Assembly: GCA_025464975.1 (NCBI GenBank)
Contig: JAODMT010000009.1
Coordinates: 186,001 to 250,000, forward strand
Length of the DNA stretch: 64,000 nt
Direction: 5' to 3'
Origin: Microbacteriaceae bacterium
Lineage (GTDB): Bacteria > Actinomycetota > Actinomycetes > Actinomycetales > Microbacteriaceae
Position 1 is the stretch's first letter, and each line of letters starts with the position of its first letter. Below, piece after piece: positions 52,770-61,204 of the stretch. Made by a program: the position numbers and the translations under genes. A model generated the notes under the pieces. The model did no database searches. It was not told the origin of the DNA and saw only the letters and a program-made list of their open reading frames with translations.

Positions 52770-53819
52770 CTAAATTCCCGTGCGCGAGGTGTCAACAGTG
52801 TCGCGCGCTCCCCGAAGCAACCCGAGCAGGAAGCCCACTCCCCAGCTGAGATGCATGGTCGGCAGCACGAGGAAGAATCGCCAGCGATCGGACCAGCCGG
52901 GTCCCCCAGCCTTCGAGAAGCAGATGAGCACGAGGAGCAACACATACGACACGGGGCTCAGGTAGATCAGGGAGAGCACCAGCCCGAGCCATCCGGCGAC
53001 AACGCCCGTGGCCTGCAGAACCAGCAGGACGAGGCTCAGAAGCACGGTCACCACCAACAGCGGGGGCGCGAAGAAGCGCCACGGATTGCGGGCGGGATAG
53101 CGGCGCACGAGCTCACCACGCCAGATTCCGGTCGCGGCAAACTGTCGAACGAGTTTGCTCCAGCTTTCTCGCGGCCAGTACGTGACCTCGAGTGACGGAT
53201 CGAACCAGACCGAGTGGCCGGCGTTTCGGATGCGGAGGTTGAGTTCCCAGTCTTCGCCACGCCGCACGGTCTCGTCGAACAGGTTCACCTCCTCGAGCAC
53301 GGCCCGGCGGATGACCCCGAGGTAGGCGGACTCCGCCGGGCCCTCCTCGGCGCCGCCATGGTAGCTGCCGCCGCCGAGACCGAATCGGCTGTTGTATGCG
53401 CGCGCCACAGCAGACTGGAACGACGTCTTGCCCCGGGCCCTCATGACGCCACCCACGTTCGCGGCCCCGGTACGGGTAAGCGTGTCGATCGCCAGCCGGG
53501 TGTAATTCGGATCGAGCTCGGAGTGGGCATCGACTCGAACGATGATGGGGTGTCGGCTGGCACGAATGGCGATGTTGAGGCCCGCCGGGATGTCCGTGGC
53601 CGGATTGAACACCGCGACGATTCTCGGATCGCCCGACGCCAGGCTCAGCACGAGCTCGGTCGTGCCATCGGACGAGGGGCCAAGGGCGAGAATGAGCTCC
53701 TTCTCGCCCGCGTAGTCCTGCTCAAGGACCGAGCGAATCGCGGTCTCGATGTAGGAGCCCTCGTTGAGAACTGGCATGACATAGGACACTCCGGGCAGGG
53801 CGTGTTCCTCGTTGGCCAT
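52770..53819 (-). CDS. Family 2 glycosyltransferase with C-terminal membrane helices
   Basis: A 349-residue glycosyltransferase of the GT-A fold. YVMPVLNEGSYIETAIRSVL, VRVDAHSELD (DxD-like) and RRGEDWELNLRIR (ED catalytic region) are the expected motifs. Three helices at about residues 255-340 anchor it to the membrane. It resembles succinoglycan or wall-polymer transferases. The ATG at 53819 is a choice between M21 of the open frame and M1 at 53879. It is near the cell-wall locus but on the opposite strand. Confidence 0.82.
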   Translation of the reverse strand: MANEEHALPGVSYVMPVLNEGSYIETAIRSVLEQDYAGEKELILALGPSSDGTTELVLSLASGDPRIVAVFNPATDIPAGLNIAIRASRHPIIVRVDAHSELDPNYTRLAIDTLTRTGAANVGGVMRARGKTSFQSAVARAYNSRFGLGGGSYHGGAEEGPAESAYLGVIRRAVLEEVNLFDETVRRGEDWELNLRIRNAGHSVWFDPSLEVTYWPRESWSKLVRQFAATGIWRGELVRRYPARNPWRFFAPPLLVVTVLLSLVLLVLQATGVVAGWLGLVLSLIYLSPVSYVLLLVLICFSKAGGPGWSDRWRFFLVLPTMHLSWGVGFLLGLLRGARDTVDTSRTGI

Positions 53820-53868
53820 AGCTTCCAATGGGTCGGTTGGCAGGTCGATCGAGCCTACCAGCCGACGA

Positions 53869-53916
53869 GAAACGGGCACGGCGTCTGCGCGTCCGCGCAG
53901 CTACCGCGCCCGTTTC
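53869..53916 (-). terminator. Terminator hairpin after the HtrA gene
   Basis: GAAACGGGC (53869-53877) pairs with GCCCGTTTC (53908-53916), and an inner stem CTGCGC/GCGCAG sits at 53885-53900. It begins about 20 bases after the protease stop and lies before the glycosyltransferase start. Confidence 0.6.
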
Positions 53917-53936
53917 CGAGACAGCGAATGCTTCGG

Positions 53937-55427
53937 TTACTGGGTGAGCGTCCCCAGCGTCACGCCTACGTTGACCGACTTGCCGCCGCGCACGTAGGTG
54001 AGGTCAGCAGATGCTCCGGCGGGAAGGAACCGCACCTGAGCGGTGAGGTCGGTGCTGCCGGTGATCGGCACTCCGTTGAACTGGGTGACGACGTCACCGA
54101 CCTTGAGGCCGGCCTTGTCGGCCGCGCCACCGGGCGTGACCACCTTGATGGTCGCACCGACTACCGAGCTGGCGCTCGTGGACGCGACATCCGCCACACT
54201 CGCACCGAGCAGGCCGTGGGTGCCCTTGCCGGTCTTGATGATCTCGTTGCCGATTCGCTGCGCGAGGTTAGCCGGAATCGCAAATCCGACGCCGATGTTG
54301 CCAGACTGCGTGTTTGCGGAGGTCTGCCCGGCGCTCGCGATCGCGACGTTGATGCCAATCACCTTCGCGTTGGTATCGAGAAGCGCGCCCCCCGAGTTCC
54401 CGGGGTTGATAGCCGCGTCGGTCTGGATCACCGGAAGCGAGATCGTGGACGCCGCAGACGTTGACGGCGCCTGGCTCTGCGAGCCCTGGCCGTTGTCGAA
54501 CGGCAGGAAGTTAAACGGGCTGTTCGAGTTCGGTGCGCTGTTGTCCTGTCCGCTGGAGTTCGGCGCCGCCGAGGACGCGATCGAAATGCTGCGGTTGAGG
54601 GCGCTGACGATGCCGTCGGTAACCGTGTTGTTCAGACCAAGAGGCGCGCCGATGGCGATCGCCGTCTCGCCGACATTGAGCTTGCTCGAGTCGCCGAACA
54701 CCGCCGGGGTTAAGCCGGAGGCGTTCTTGAGCTTGATGACCGCGAGGTCGACGATCGGGTCGGTTCCGACAACGGTCGCGTCGTAGAGATGACCGTCGGA
54801 GGTGGTGACCTGCACAGCGGGGTTCGCAATCGCTCCATCGAGGGTGACCACGTGGGTGTTGGTCAAAACGTAGCCGTCCGTGCTCAGGACGACTCCCGAT
54901 CCGGTTCCGGCTGCCGACGAGCTCGAAACAGAGATCGTCACAACGGAGGGTGACGCCTTTGCCGCGACTGCCGAAATGACGTTGACGTTGTCGGTGTTGT
55001 TGATGGTGACGTTTTGGCGAGGGGAACTGGACACCGCACTCGATGCGCCCTGATTGTTTGAGACAGCCCACGACGCGACTCCGGCGCCGGACACTCCGCC
55101 GACGAGAGCGCCGACCGCGAGCGCCGCAACGATACCGACCCTGCCGTAGGAGCGCTTCGGCTCAGCGGGGGCGGCGAATGCGGCGGGGGCGGGCGTCGCC
55201 CCAAGGTGGTCTGGCTGGAGTGGCTGGGTAGCTGAGGTCGCTGCAGGCTGTTCGGCCGGTGCTGACGTCCACGTGTGGTTCGACGGGAGGGGCTGAGTCG
55301 TTGAGGCCGCCGGCTGTCCGGCCGGAGCCGAATAGTCCTGGGTTGGGGAGTTATCGGGTGCCTGTGGTTCCGCGTGCGATTCGGCGGGGTCTTCGCTCGG
55401 AGTCGGGTCCTGCGGTTCGTCGATCAT
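53937..55427 (-). CDS. HtrA/DegP-like serine protease with PDZ domain
   Basis: A 496-residue membrane-anchored protease. Residues 1-90 are a Pro/Gln/Thr-rich cytoplasmic region with TTQPLPSNHTW/ATQPLQPDH repeats, then one helix (VGIVAALAVGALVGGVSGAG). The trypsin-like domain shows the triad in TNTHVV (His), DPIVDLAVIK (Asp) and NPGNSGGALL (Ser). A PDZ domain ends the protein (GAADKAGLKVGDVVTQFNGV). It would degrade or refold envelope proteins outside the membrane. A Ser/Asn-rich insert (about residues 285-325) lies within the protease domain. Confidence 0.92.
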   Translation of the reverse strand: MIDEPQDPTPSEDPAESHAEPQAPDNSPTQDYSAPAGQPAASTTQPLPSNHTWTSAPAEQPAATSATQPLQPDHLGATPAPAAFAAPAEPKRSYGRVGIVAALAVGALVGGVSGAGVASWAVSNNQGASSAVSSSPRQNVTINNTDNVNVISAVAAKASPSVVTISVSSSSAAGTGSGVVLSTDGYVLTNTHVVTLDGAIANPAVQVTTSDGHLYDATVVGTDPIVDLAVIKLKNASGLTPAVFGDSSKLNVGETAIAIGAPLGLNNTVTDGIVSALNRSISIASSAAPNSSGQDNSAPNSNSPFNFLPFDNGQGSQSQAPSTSAASTISLPVIQTDAAINPGNSGGALLDTNAKVIGINVAIASAGQTSANTQSGNIGVGFAIPANLAQRIGNEIIKTGKGTHGLLGASVADVASTSASSVVGATIKVVTPGGAADKAGLKVGDVVTQFNGVPITGSTDLTAQVRFLPAGASADLTYVRGGKSVNVGVTLGTLTQ

Positions 55428-55476
55428 TTGGCTGCTCCTTCCAAAGCGTTGCCAGCATCCACCGCCAACCTGAGCA

Positions 55477-55483
55477 TTTTATA
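55477..55483 (-). promoter_or_regulatory. Candidate -10 of the HtrA gene
   Basis: TATAAAA on the minus strand lies about 50 bases before the HtrA start. The sequence 17 bases upstream (CTAGTT) is a poor -35. Confidence 0.3.
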
Positions 55484-55604
55484 TGGATGAACTGTGACCG
55501 AACTAGGCGTTATGGTGACTGACCTCGGCGCCCTATAATCGCCCGATTCGGGGAGCCCAGCACGGGCAAATTCAAGGCTCAGTTCGCGCGCTCAGCATCA
55601 GCTT

Positions 55605-56426
55605 TCAGCATCCTGGCCCGGCCGAATCCTCGAGGCAATCGCGATTGACAAGCACAGTCTTCGCGTCTCCAGCCGTCGCCGTCAATCGGTTGGAGGTCAC
55701 CGGTATGGTTCCGGCAATCGGCGTCCACGGCCCGTCGGCAAACCGGTACTCCGCGGCGAACTCGATCGTGAGCCCGATCGAGTACGTACCCGCGAGCCGG
55801 TACACGTGGCTGGTCGCCGTCGGGTCGAATTCGGCAATGTTCTGCGAAGCCCAGGACCCGCCACCGGTCGCGCGAGTTGCGCTGGTTCCGTCACCGTAGT
55901 CCCAGCGGAATCGAGTGGCATCGAATCGCACCGCCGCCAGCTGCCCTAGCAACTCCCCTGTCTGCACTCCCCCGGTGACGAGCGCGTAGAAGTTGGTATC
56001 GAGGCCAACCACCATCCAGCCGTCCGGTTCCATTCGGTGCACACCCGATGTTGGCCTGAAGTTGACGAGATCTTCGAGCCGGACCGGTGAGGTGATGGTG
56101 TAGCCGTCGCGAACCGGTGACGTCACGGTGTAGCCGTCACGTACGGGAGGTGTGCCGACCACACCGGGTGCTCGGATCGGGCCACTTCCGCTCTGTGGCC
56201 GGGTGCCGGATGACCCGGGGTAGGTAACCGTGCCGACCAGATCGACGCCCTCGTCATTGGCGCTTCCGCTAACGCTTGGAGGGGAGCAACTTCCATCTCT
56301 ATAGTTGCCCGCCGAGCATGCTGCACTCATTGCTGCGCTTGAGGGCGCAAATGTGATCGCAGTCATTACGGTAAAGGCTACGAGCGAGTAAAGCACTAGT
56401 CCTTTAGGACTAACAGAAATTGACAC
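55605..56426 (-). CDS. Secreted protein with PKD-like domain
   Basis: A 273-residue protein. An N-terminal signal (LVLYSLVAFTVMTAITFAPS) is followed by a low-complexity stretch with PVRDGYTVTS-PVRDGYTITS repeats. FRWDYGDGTSATRATGGGSW and then DPTATSHVYRLAGTYSIGLT resemble a PKD domain (WDxGDG, HxYxxxGxY). Four cysteines are present, two of them near the C-terminus. The GTG start overlaps the upstream lipoprotein gene by 17 bases and has GAAGG about 9 bases before it. No function is known; an extracellular binding role is likely. Confidence 0.68.
   Translation of the reverse strand: MSISVSPKGLVLYSLVAFTVMTAITFAPSSAAMSAACSAGNYRDGSCSPPSVSGSANDEGVDLVGTVTYPGSSGTRPQSGSGPIRAPGVVGTPPVRDGYTVTSPVRDGYTITSPVRLEDLVNFRPTSGVHRMEPDGWMVVGLDTNFYALVTGGVQTGELLGQLAAVRFDATRFRWDYGDGTSATRATGGGSWASQNIAEFDPTATSHVYRLAGTYSIGLTIEFAAEYRFADGPWTPIAGTIPVTSNRLTATAGDAKTVLVNRDCLEDSAGPGC
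56079..56147 (-). repeat. 30-bp tandem repeat in the PKD-like gene
   Basis: Two 30-base units and a partial third encode PVRDGYTVTS, PVRDGYTITS and PVR. They lie between the signal region and the PKD-like domain. Confidence 0.8.
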
Positions 56427-56967
56427 CGGTCCAGCCTTCTTCTTCTGAGACTCTCCACTCCTCTGCTCCGGCAGGGCGAGTGAGTATTGCCACTAATGGA
56501 AATCGTCTCGGGCTGCCGTCCGGAATGACAGATACGCCATTGGCCGCCAATACATCAACGTTTGTGACATCCAGGCACAGATAGATCTGCAGCGTTGATA
56601 CTTCGCCCTGCGGCGTGCCGACGGGGTATCCATTCGCTAAAGAGATTGTGTCCACGGTCGTGATGCCGGTCCCGTGCTTTCCTGCTGCCCGGTATTCCCT
56701 CACCGAAGCTATTGCTGACGAAAGTGCCGTGCCGCTAGCTACTTTTGGCAGCGCAGAATCGTCGTAGGTTGCGAAGGCTGTATCAAGACCTCGCTGATAA
56801 GCCGCATACGCTTCCGTGGCGGCAGCCAGCGCCTCTTCCTCGGTGGCAAAAACAGGGGTGACCTTTGGGGAGGGCGAACCGGATACCTGTGGCATTGCAT
56901 CAACGCAACCGCTCAGCATCATCGCGGCGACCAACGCCGCGCCGGAAACCCGAGGGAACATCCACAT
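56410..56967 (-). CDS. Small secreted lipoprotein of unknown function
   Basis: A 185-residue predicted lipoprotein. The signal ends at lipobox MMLSGC near residue 21. A short Pro/Ser linker leads to ATEEEALAAATEAYAAYQRG, a helical region, and a C-terminal domain with CLDVTNVDVLAANGVSVI and a terminal FC. I do not recognise a domain beyond this. It is co-translated with the PKD-like protein downstream. Base composition is visibly less GC-rich than in the housekeeping genes nearby. Confidence 0.65.
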   Translation of the reverse strand: MWMFPRVSGAALVAAMMLSGCVDAMPQVSGSPSPKVTPVFATEEEALAAATEAYAAYQRGLDTAFATYDDSALPKVASGTALSSAIASVREYRAAGKHGTGITTVDTISLANGYPVGTPQGEVSTLQIYLCLDVTNVDVLAANGVSVIPDGSPRRFPLVAILTRPAGAEEWRVSEEEGWTGVNFC

Positions 56968-57112
56968 CCCCCGACGCTAGAGCACCCCGCCGCCGCCCGC
57001 CAGAAGTTTCCACACAGCGACGGTGAGCCTTAGCCCGTCGGGCTGAGGAGCAGCCGAGCGGCGGTACGGTTTAGACTCGGCCGACTTGCTGGGTCAATCA
57101 GGAGGAAGACGC

Positions 57113-58309
57113 ATGGACATCACCGGAGCGTGGGAGATCGCCGCTCGCGGGGCGATGCTTCTCGGGGCCGACGGGCGCCTTCGGCCGACCATCTTCGCGG
57201 AAATGTCGGCCCTGTCGGTCAGCAGCGGAGCAATCAATCTCGGCCAGGGCTTCCCAGACGAAGACGGGCCAGAGGAAGTGCTCGAGGCGGCCCGACGGGC
57301 GATTAGCGACGGGATGAATCAGTACCCTCCTGCGCTCGGCTATCCCGTCTTGCGGGAGGCCATTTCGGCTCATCAGTCGCGGTTTTACGGGCTGACTCCC
57401 GACCCCGACCGCGAGGTATTGGTGACGGCGGGCGCCACCGAGGCGTTGGCGGCGACCATCCTTGCCCTCGTCCAGCCCGGCGATGAGGTGGTGACTCTCG
57501 AGCCGTTTTATGACTCCTACGCGGCCATAATCGCACTCAGTGGCGCACGGCACCGCACCGTTGCGCTGAGAGCACCGGACTTCCAGCCAGACCACGACGA
57601 CCTGCGTCACGCGGTGAACGACCGCACCCGGCTCATCCTGATCAACAATCCGCACAACCCCACCGGCTCGGTATTGCCGCGCGAAACGCTCGAGCTCGTG
57701 GTGCAATTGGCCAACCAATATGACGCCATCATCGTCACCGATGAGGTCTACGAGCACCTTACCTTCGAGAGAAAGCACATAGCCGTCGCGACTCTTCCGG
57801 GAGCCTGGGAACGCACTGTCACGATTTCGAGCGCTGGGAAGACCTTCAGCACCACCGGTTGGAAGGTCGGCTGGCTCACCGCACCGGGCGAGCTGCTGCA
57901 GGCGATTCTCGCGATCAAGCAGTTTCTCACCTACGTGAACGCCGCGCCGTTCCAGCCTGCCATCGCCGTCGGGCTCGGGCTTCCCGACTCGTTCTTCCAC
58001 CGCATCGCCAGCGTTCTGCAGTCAAAGCGCGATGTGTTGTCCGCTGGGCTGGCCAAGGCCGGTTTCGCGGTGAGCGAGTCGCATGGGTCGTATTTTGTGG
58101 TCGCGGACGCCGCCCCGCTCGGATTTGTGGATGCCGCGTCACTGTGCCGGGAACTCCCACGACTGGCGGGCGTCGTTGCGGTGCCGATCAGCGCGTTCGT
58201 TTCGGACGAGAACAAGGGGGATTACGCGTCCCTCGTGCGCTTCGCCTTCTGCAAGCGATTCGAGGTACTCGAACAAGCGTCGAAGCAGCTCGCGGGTCTG
58301 TCCGGCTGA
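57113..58309 (+). CDS. PLP-dependent aminotransferase, class I/II
   Basis: A 398-residue aminotransferase. GQGFPDEDGPEEVLEAA, NQYPPALGYPVLREAI, LINNPHNPTGSVL and the PLP lysine in TISSAGKTFSTTGWKVGWL are the expected motifs. The sequence is closest to the kynurenine/methionine (YbdL-like) or N-succinyldiaminopimelate group; I cannot choose between them. The ATG at 57113 follows AGGAGGAAGACGC. It stands alone, convergent with the histidine kinase. Confidence 0.88.
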   Translation: MDITGAWEIAARGAMLLGADGRLRPTIFAEMSALSVSSGAINLGQGFPDEDGPEEVLEAARRAISDGMNQYPPALGYPVLREAISAHQSRFYGLTPDPDREVLVTAGATEALAATILALVQPGDEVVTLEPFYDSYAAIIALSGARHRTVALRAPDFQPDHDDLRHAVNDRTRLILINNPHNPTGSVLPRETLELVVQLANQYDAIIVTDEVYEHLTFERKHIAVATLPGAWERTVTISSAGKTFSTTGWKVGWLTAPGELLQAILAIKQFLTYVNAAPFQPAIAVGLGLPDSFFHRIASVLQSKRDVLSAGLAKAGFAVSESHGSYFVVADAAPLGFVDAASLCRELPRLAGVVAVPISAFVSDENKGDYASLVRFAFCKRFEVLEQASKQLAGLSG

Positions 58310-58408
58310 CCCTCACTCGGCGAGAACGCACTCAGGGGACGAAATCGCATACTTCCCCACGCCCAGGACGCGCCGAAGCTGTCACGTGGCAGAGGGATAA
58401 CCCCCGGG

Positions 58409-58434
58409 CCGGCTATCACCTAGATCAGAGCCGG
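58409..58434. terminator. Hairpin between convergent genes
   Basis: CCGGCT (58409-58414) pairs with AGCCGG (58429-58434) around the stop of the histidine kinase gene. It is a weak candidate for termination of the aminotransferase transcript. Confidence 0.3.
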
Positions 58435-60183
58435 TCGACGCGAGAGGGGAATTCTCATGCTGATGGCGGTGCCAACGCCCTCCTGGCTCTCCACATCGAT
58501 CTCCCCTTCGTGGGCGGTGACGATCGCCTTTGTGATGGTCAGCCCGAGGCCCACTCCGGGCACCGCGTTGCGCGTGGCCGTGGTTGCCCGGAAGAAGCGG
58601 GTGTAGAGCTGGTCGAGCTCGGCCGCTGGGATGCCAATGCCCGTGTCGCGAACTGTCACGACGGCATCCGAATCACTCACGTTCAGGCTCACCGTCACCG
58701 TGCCGCCTCGCGGGGTGAACTTGACGGCGTTGGAGATCAGGTTGTCGCAGGCTTGCCCGAGCCGGACCGCGTCGCCGGGCACGAAAATGGCCCCAAGAGG
58801 AAGGTCGACGAGCAGCTGGACTCCCGCACCGGTCGCCCCCGGCTTGGCGGAGACGACGGCGGCCGAGACCACCTCGACGAGGGCCACCTCGCTGACATCC
58901 AGCGGGAAGGTCCCGGCACTCACCTGGGCCGTGAACAAGAGGTCCCCAACGAGGCGGAGTAATCGATGGGCGTTTCGCTCGGCCACCCCGAGATAAAGCA
59001 GCTGTTCGTCGGACAGCGGAGCGCCATCGTCGTCCCGCATGAGTTCGAGATATCCGAGAATCGACGAAAGGGGGGTGCGAAGCTCGTGCGAAATTGAGCC
59101 GACAAACTCATCCTTGAGCCGTGCGACCTCGAGGGCATATGTCACGTCGGTGGCGACGAAAATGTAGCCAACCGTCGACCCGCTTTCATCGATGCGCGGC
59201 GTGACGGCAACGGAAACCGACAGCGTCGAAGCGTCCTGCCGCACGTACGTCCAGTCACGCACCTCCGCTCGGCCGAGACGGGCGGACTCCACAAGTGCCG
59301 AGAAGCCCGGGTTGAGCACTGTCGCACCCGGCGGGTAGTCCAGCTCTCGGGAACGGCCCTCCAGCTCGCCATCCACATGAAACTCGAAAACGTATCGCTT
59401 ACCAAGGGCTTCCTGGGACGACAGTCCGAGCATCGCGCTCGCCCCCTTATTCCACACGTCGATCAGGCCCGTGAGGTCGCTGCCGATGATGGACTGCTCC
59501 GTCACGCCGTCGAGCACGCTGCGGGTGAGCCGGTCCGCCGCTCGAAGGCTGGCCTCGTTCGCCTTTAGCTGTTCGGTCGTGCGAATCATCTGCTCCAACA
59601 GCATTTCCCGCTCGGCGGCGAGCCGTTCGACGGCCGCAAGCTGCCGGCGCCCCTGTCGAGACAGCTCGTTCATCACCGCGGCAGCGATACCGTACACGGT
59701 TGGAGTAAAGATGCCGCGCAGCCATTCTCCGTCGTTGCTCGGCCAATGCCAGCCGATGACGAAGGGGAGCATGAGCGCCGCCGAGGTTCCCACGACGGCA
59801 ACCAGCACCCACCGGCGGCCCTCCTCCGCGGCGATCCAGACGATCGGAAGGATCATGATCGATGAGAACAGCGACAGGGATCCACCGGTGCCCACCCGGA
59901 GCAGGGCCACGGCAAGGAGCGAGAGTCCGGGCACGAGCAGCACCCAGCGGGTCACCCGGCCGATGGAGCTGAAGTAAAAGGAGAGGGCCGTGGCTATGGC
60001 CATCGTCAGGCACGCGAACGCGACAGAGAGGGGCGCTGTGATCATCCCGTCGTCGAGCAGCAGGGACAGAATCACCGCGGTTAGGAAGACGGCGACTGTC
60101 GGCAGGTTCTTGAGTGCCGGAGAGGGACTGTCGACGGTGATCCGGCGCAGCGCTCTCCGACCTATCGAACCGATACTTTTCAT
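58420..60183 (-). CDS. PAS-domain sensor histidine kinase
   Basis: A 587-residue kinase. The first 150 residues hold five or six hydrophobic segments. A coiled stretch of about 50 residues (RRQLAAVERLAAEREMLLEQ) precedes a PAS domain (about 215-335). The kinase core has the phospho-acceptor His in SISHELRTPLSSILGYLEL, N-box NLISNAVKFTPRGG, G1 DTGIGIP and G2 VPGVGLGLTITKAI. No response regulator gene is adjacent. The signal is unknown. Confidence 0.92.
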   Translation of the reverse strand: MKSIGSIGRRALRRITVDSPSPALKNLPTVAVFLTAVILSLLLDDGMITAPLSVAFACLTMAIATALSFYFSSIGRVTRWVLLVPGLSLLAVALLRVGTGGSLSLFSSIMILPIVWIAAEEGRRWVLVAVVGTSAALMLPFVIGWHWPSNDGEWLRGIFTPTVYGIAAAVMNELSRQGRRQLAAVERLAAEREMLLEQMIRTTEQLKANEASLRAADRLTRSVLDGVTEQSIIGSDLTGLIDVWNKGASAMLGLSSQEALGKRYVFEFHVDGELEGRSRELDYPPGATVLNPGFSALVESARLGRAEVRDWTYVRQDASTLSVSVAVTPRIDESGSTVGYIFVATDVTYALEVARLKDEFVGSISHELRTPLSSILGYLELMRDDDGAPLSDEQLLYLGVAERNAHRLLRLVGDLLFTAQVSAGTFPLDVSEVALVEVVSAAVVSAKPGATGAGVQLLVDLPLGAIFVPGDAVRLGQACDNLISNAVKFTPRGGTVTVSLNVSDSDAVVTVRDTGIGIPAAELDQLYTRFFRATTATRNAVPGVGLGLTITKAIVTAHEGEIDVESQEGVGTAISMRIPLSRRPALI

Positions 60184-60363
60184 GCGGTCTCATCCGTAAG
60201 GGCGGAGATCGGCAAGCGCGCAACCGACCGGGTCGATTTCTCGATCCACGATTGGCTCCCCCGAGTTGTCACGTTCGAGGTCCACTCTAGGGGTCGCGAC
60301 GCGCACCCAGGTCGAATTTAATCCGTGCCGGCCGCACCGCCTACCAGCGGCAATCTGGCTTGC

Positions 60364-61179
60364 CTACCTGGGATGTACTGCAAAACGGCGGAGGTCGAGA
60401 GCCGGGTTGACGACCCGAACCTCGTCGACCCGGTCTTTCGAGATCCACGCGACCGCCACCGAGCTCTCCTCGCCGATGGTCACGAGTTCGACACCCATGG
60501 GGTCAACGATCATGCTGTTGCCGGCTGCGACCGGCGGAGCCTGATCCGCGGCGGCGACATAAACCGTGTTTTCGATCGCGCGCGCCGTCACGAGGGCACG
60601 CCAGTGATACTCCTTCAGCGGTCCGCGCACCCACTCGCTCGGGACGGCCACAAGGTCCACCCCGGCGTCGACGAGCCGACGCGTCACCTCCGGAAAGCGC
60701 AGGTCATAACAGGTCTGCAGGCCCACGGTGAAGTCGCCGAGCGGGAACGTCTCCGGCTCCTCGATGGGACCGGGCACCACCCAGTCGCTCTCTCGTTGGC
60801 CGAAGGCGTCATACAGATGGATCTTGCGGTACTTGGCCACGAGGACGCCGGCCGGGTTGAGTGCGACGAGGGTGTTCGAGAACCGGTCCGTTTCCTCGCC
60901 GATTTCAACCATGCCGGCGATGATATGGATGCCGAGAACCTTTGCGATTGCTTCAAGGCCTGCGACGAATGGTCCGTCGATGGTTTCGGCCGCGGCGACG
61001 GACTCGTCACCGAGAGCCGGCGTGAAGTGCGACGAGTACTCCGGAAACACCACAAGACTGGCTCCACGCGCCGCTGCGAGGGTGGCGAGATCCCGGATGC
61101 GTCCGAGGTTCGTCGCCTTATCGTCCCCGGGGGCGAACTGGGCCACGGCGATCGCGATCGGCTCGGCTGGTTCGGTCAT
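60364..61179 (-). CDS. Carbon-nitrogen hydrolase (nitrilase superfamily)
   Basis: A 271-residue amidase-type enzyme. The catalytic Glu is in VVFPEYSSHF, the Lys in YRKIHLYDAFG, and the Cys in GLQTCYDLRFPEV. Loop residues match the Nit2 or omega-amidase-like group more than true nitrilases. It begins 25 bases after the ferredoxin reductase stop and may belong to the same operon, but its substrate is unknown. No terminator is seen between the two. Confidence 0.9.
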   Translation of the reverse strand: MTEPAEPIAIAVAQFAPGDDKATNLGRIRDLATLAAARGASLVVFPEYSSHFTPALGDESVAAAETIDGPFVAGLEAIAKVLGIHIIAGMVEIGEETDRFSNTLVALNPAGVLVAKYRKIHLYDAFGQRESDWVVPGPIEEPETFPLGDFTVGLQTCYDLRFPEVTRRLVDAGVDLVAVPSEWVRGPLKEYHWRALVTARAIENTVYVAAADQAPPVAAGNSMIVDPMGVELVTIGEESSVAVAWISKDRVDEVRVVNPALDLRRFAVHPR

Positions 61180-61204
61180 GCGGCAAGCCTATTGGTGCCG
61201 ACCG

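Noticed and set aside
55534-55539. TATAAT on the plus strand upstream of HtrA
   Set aside because: There is no plus-strand gene downstream until 57113 and no matching -35. It is probably chance.
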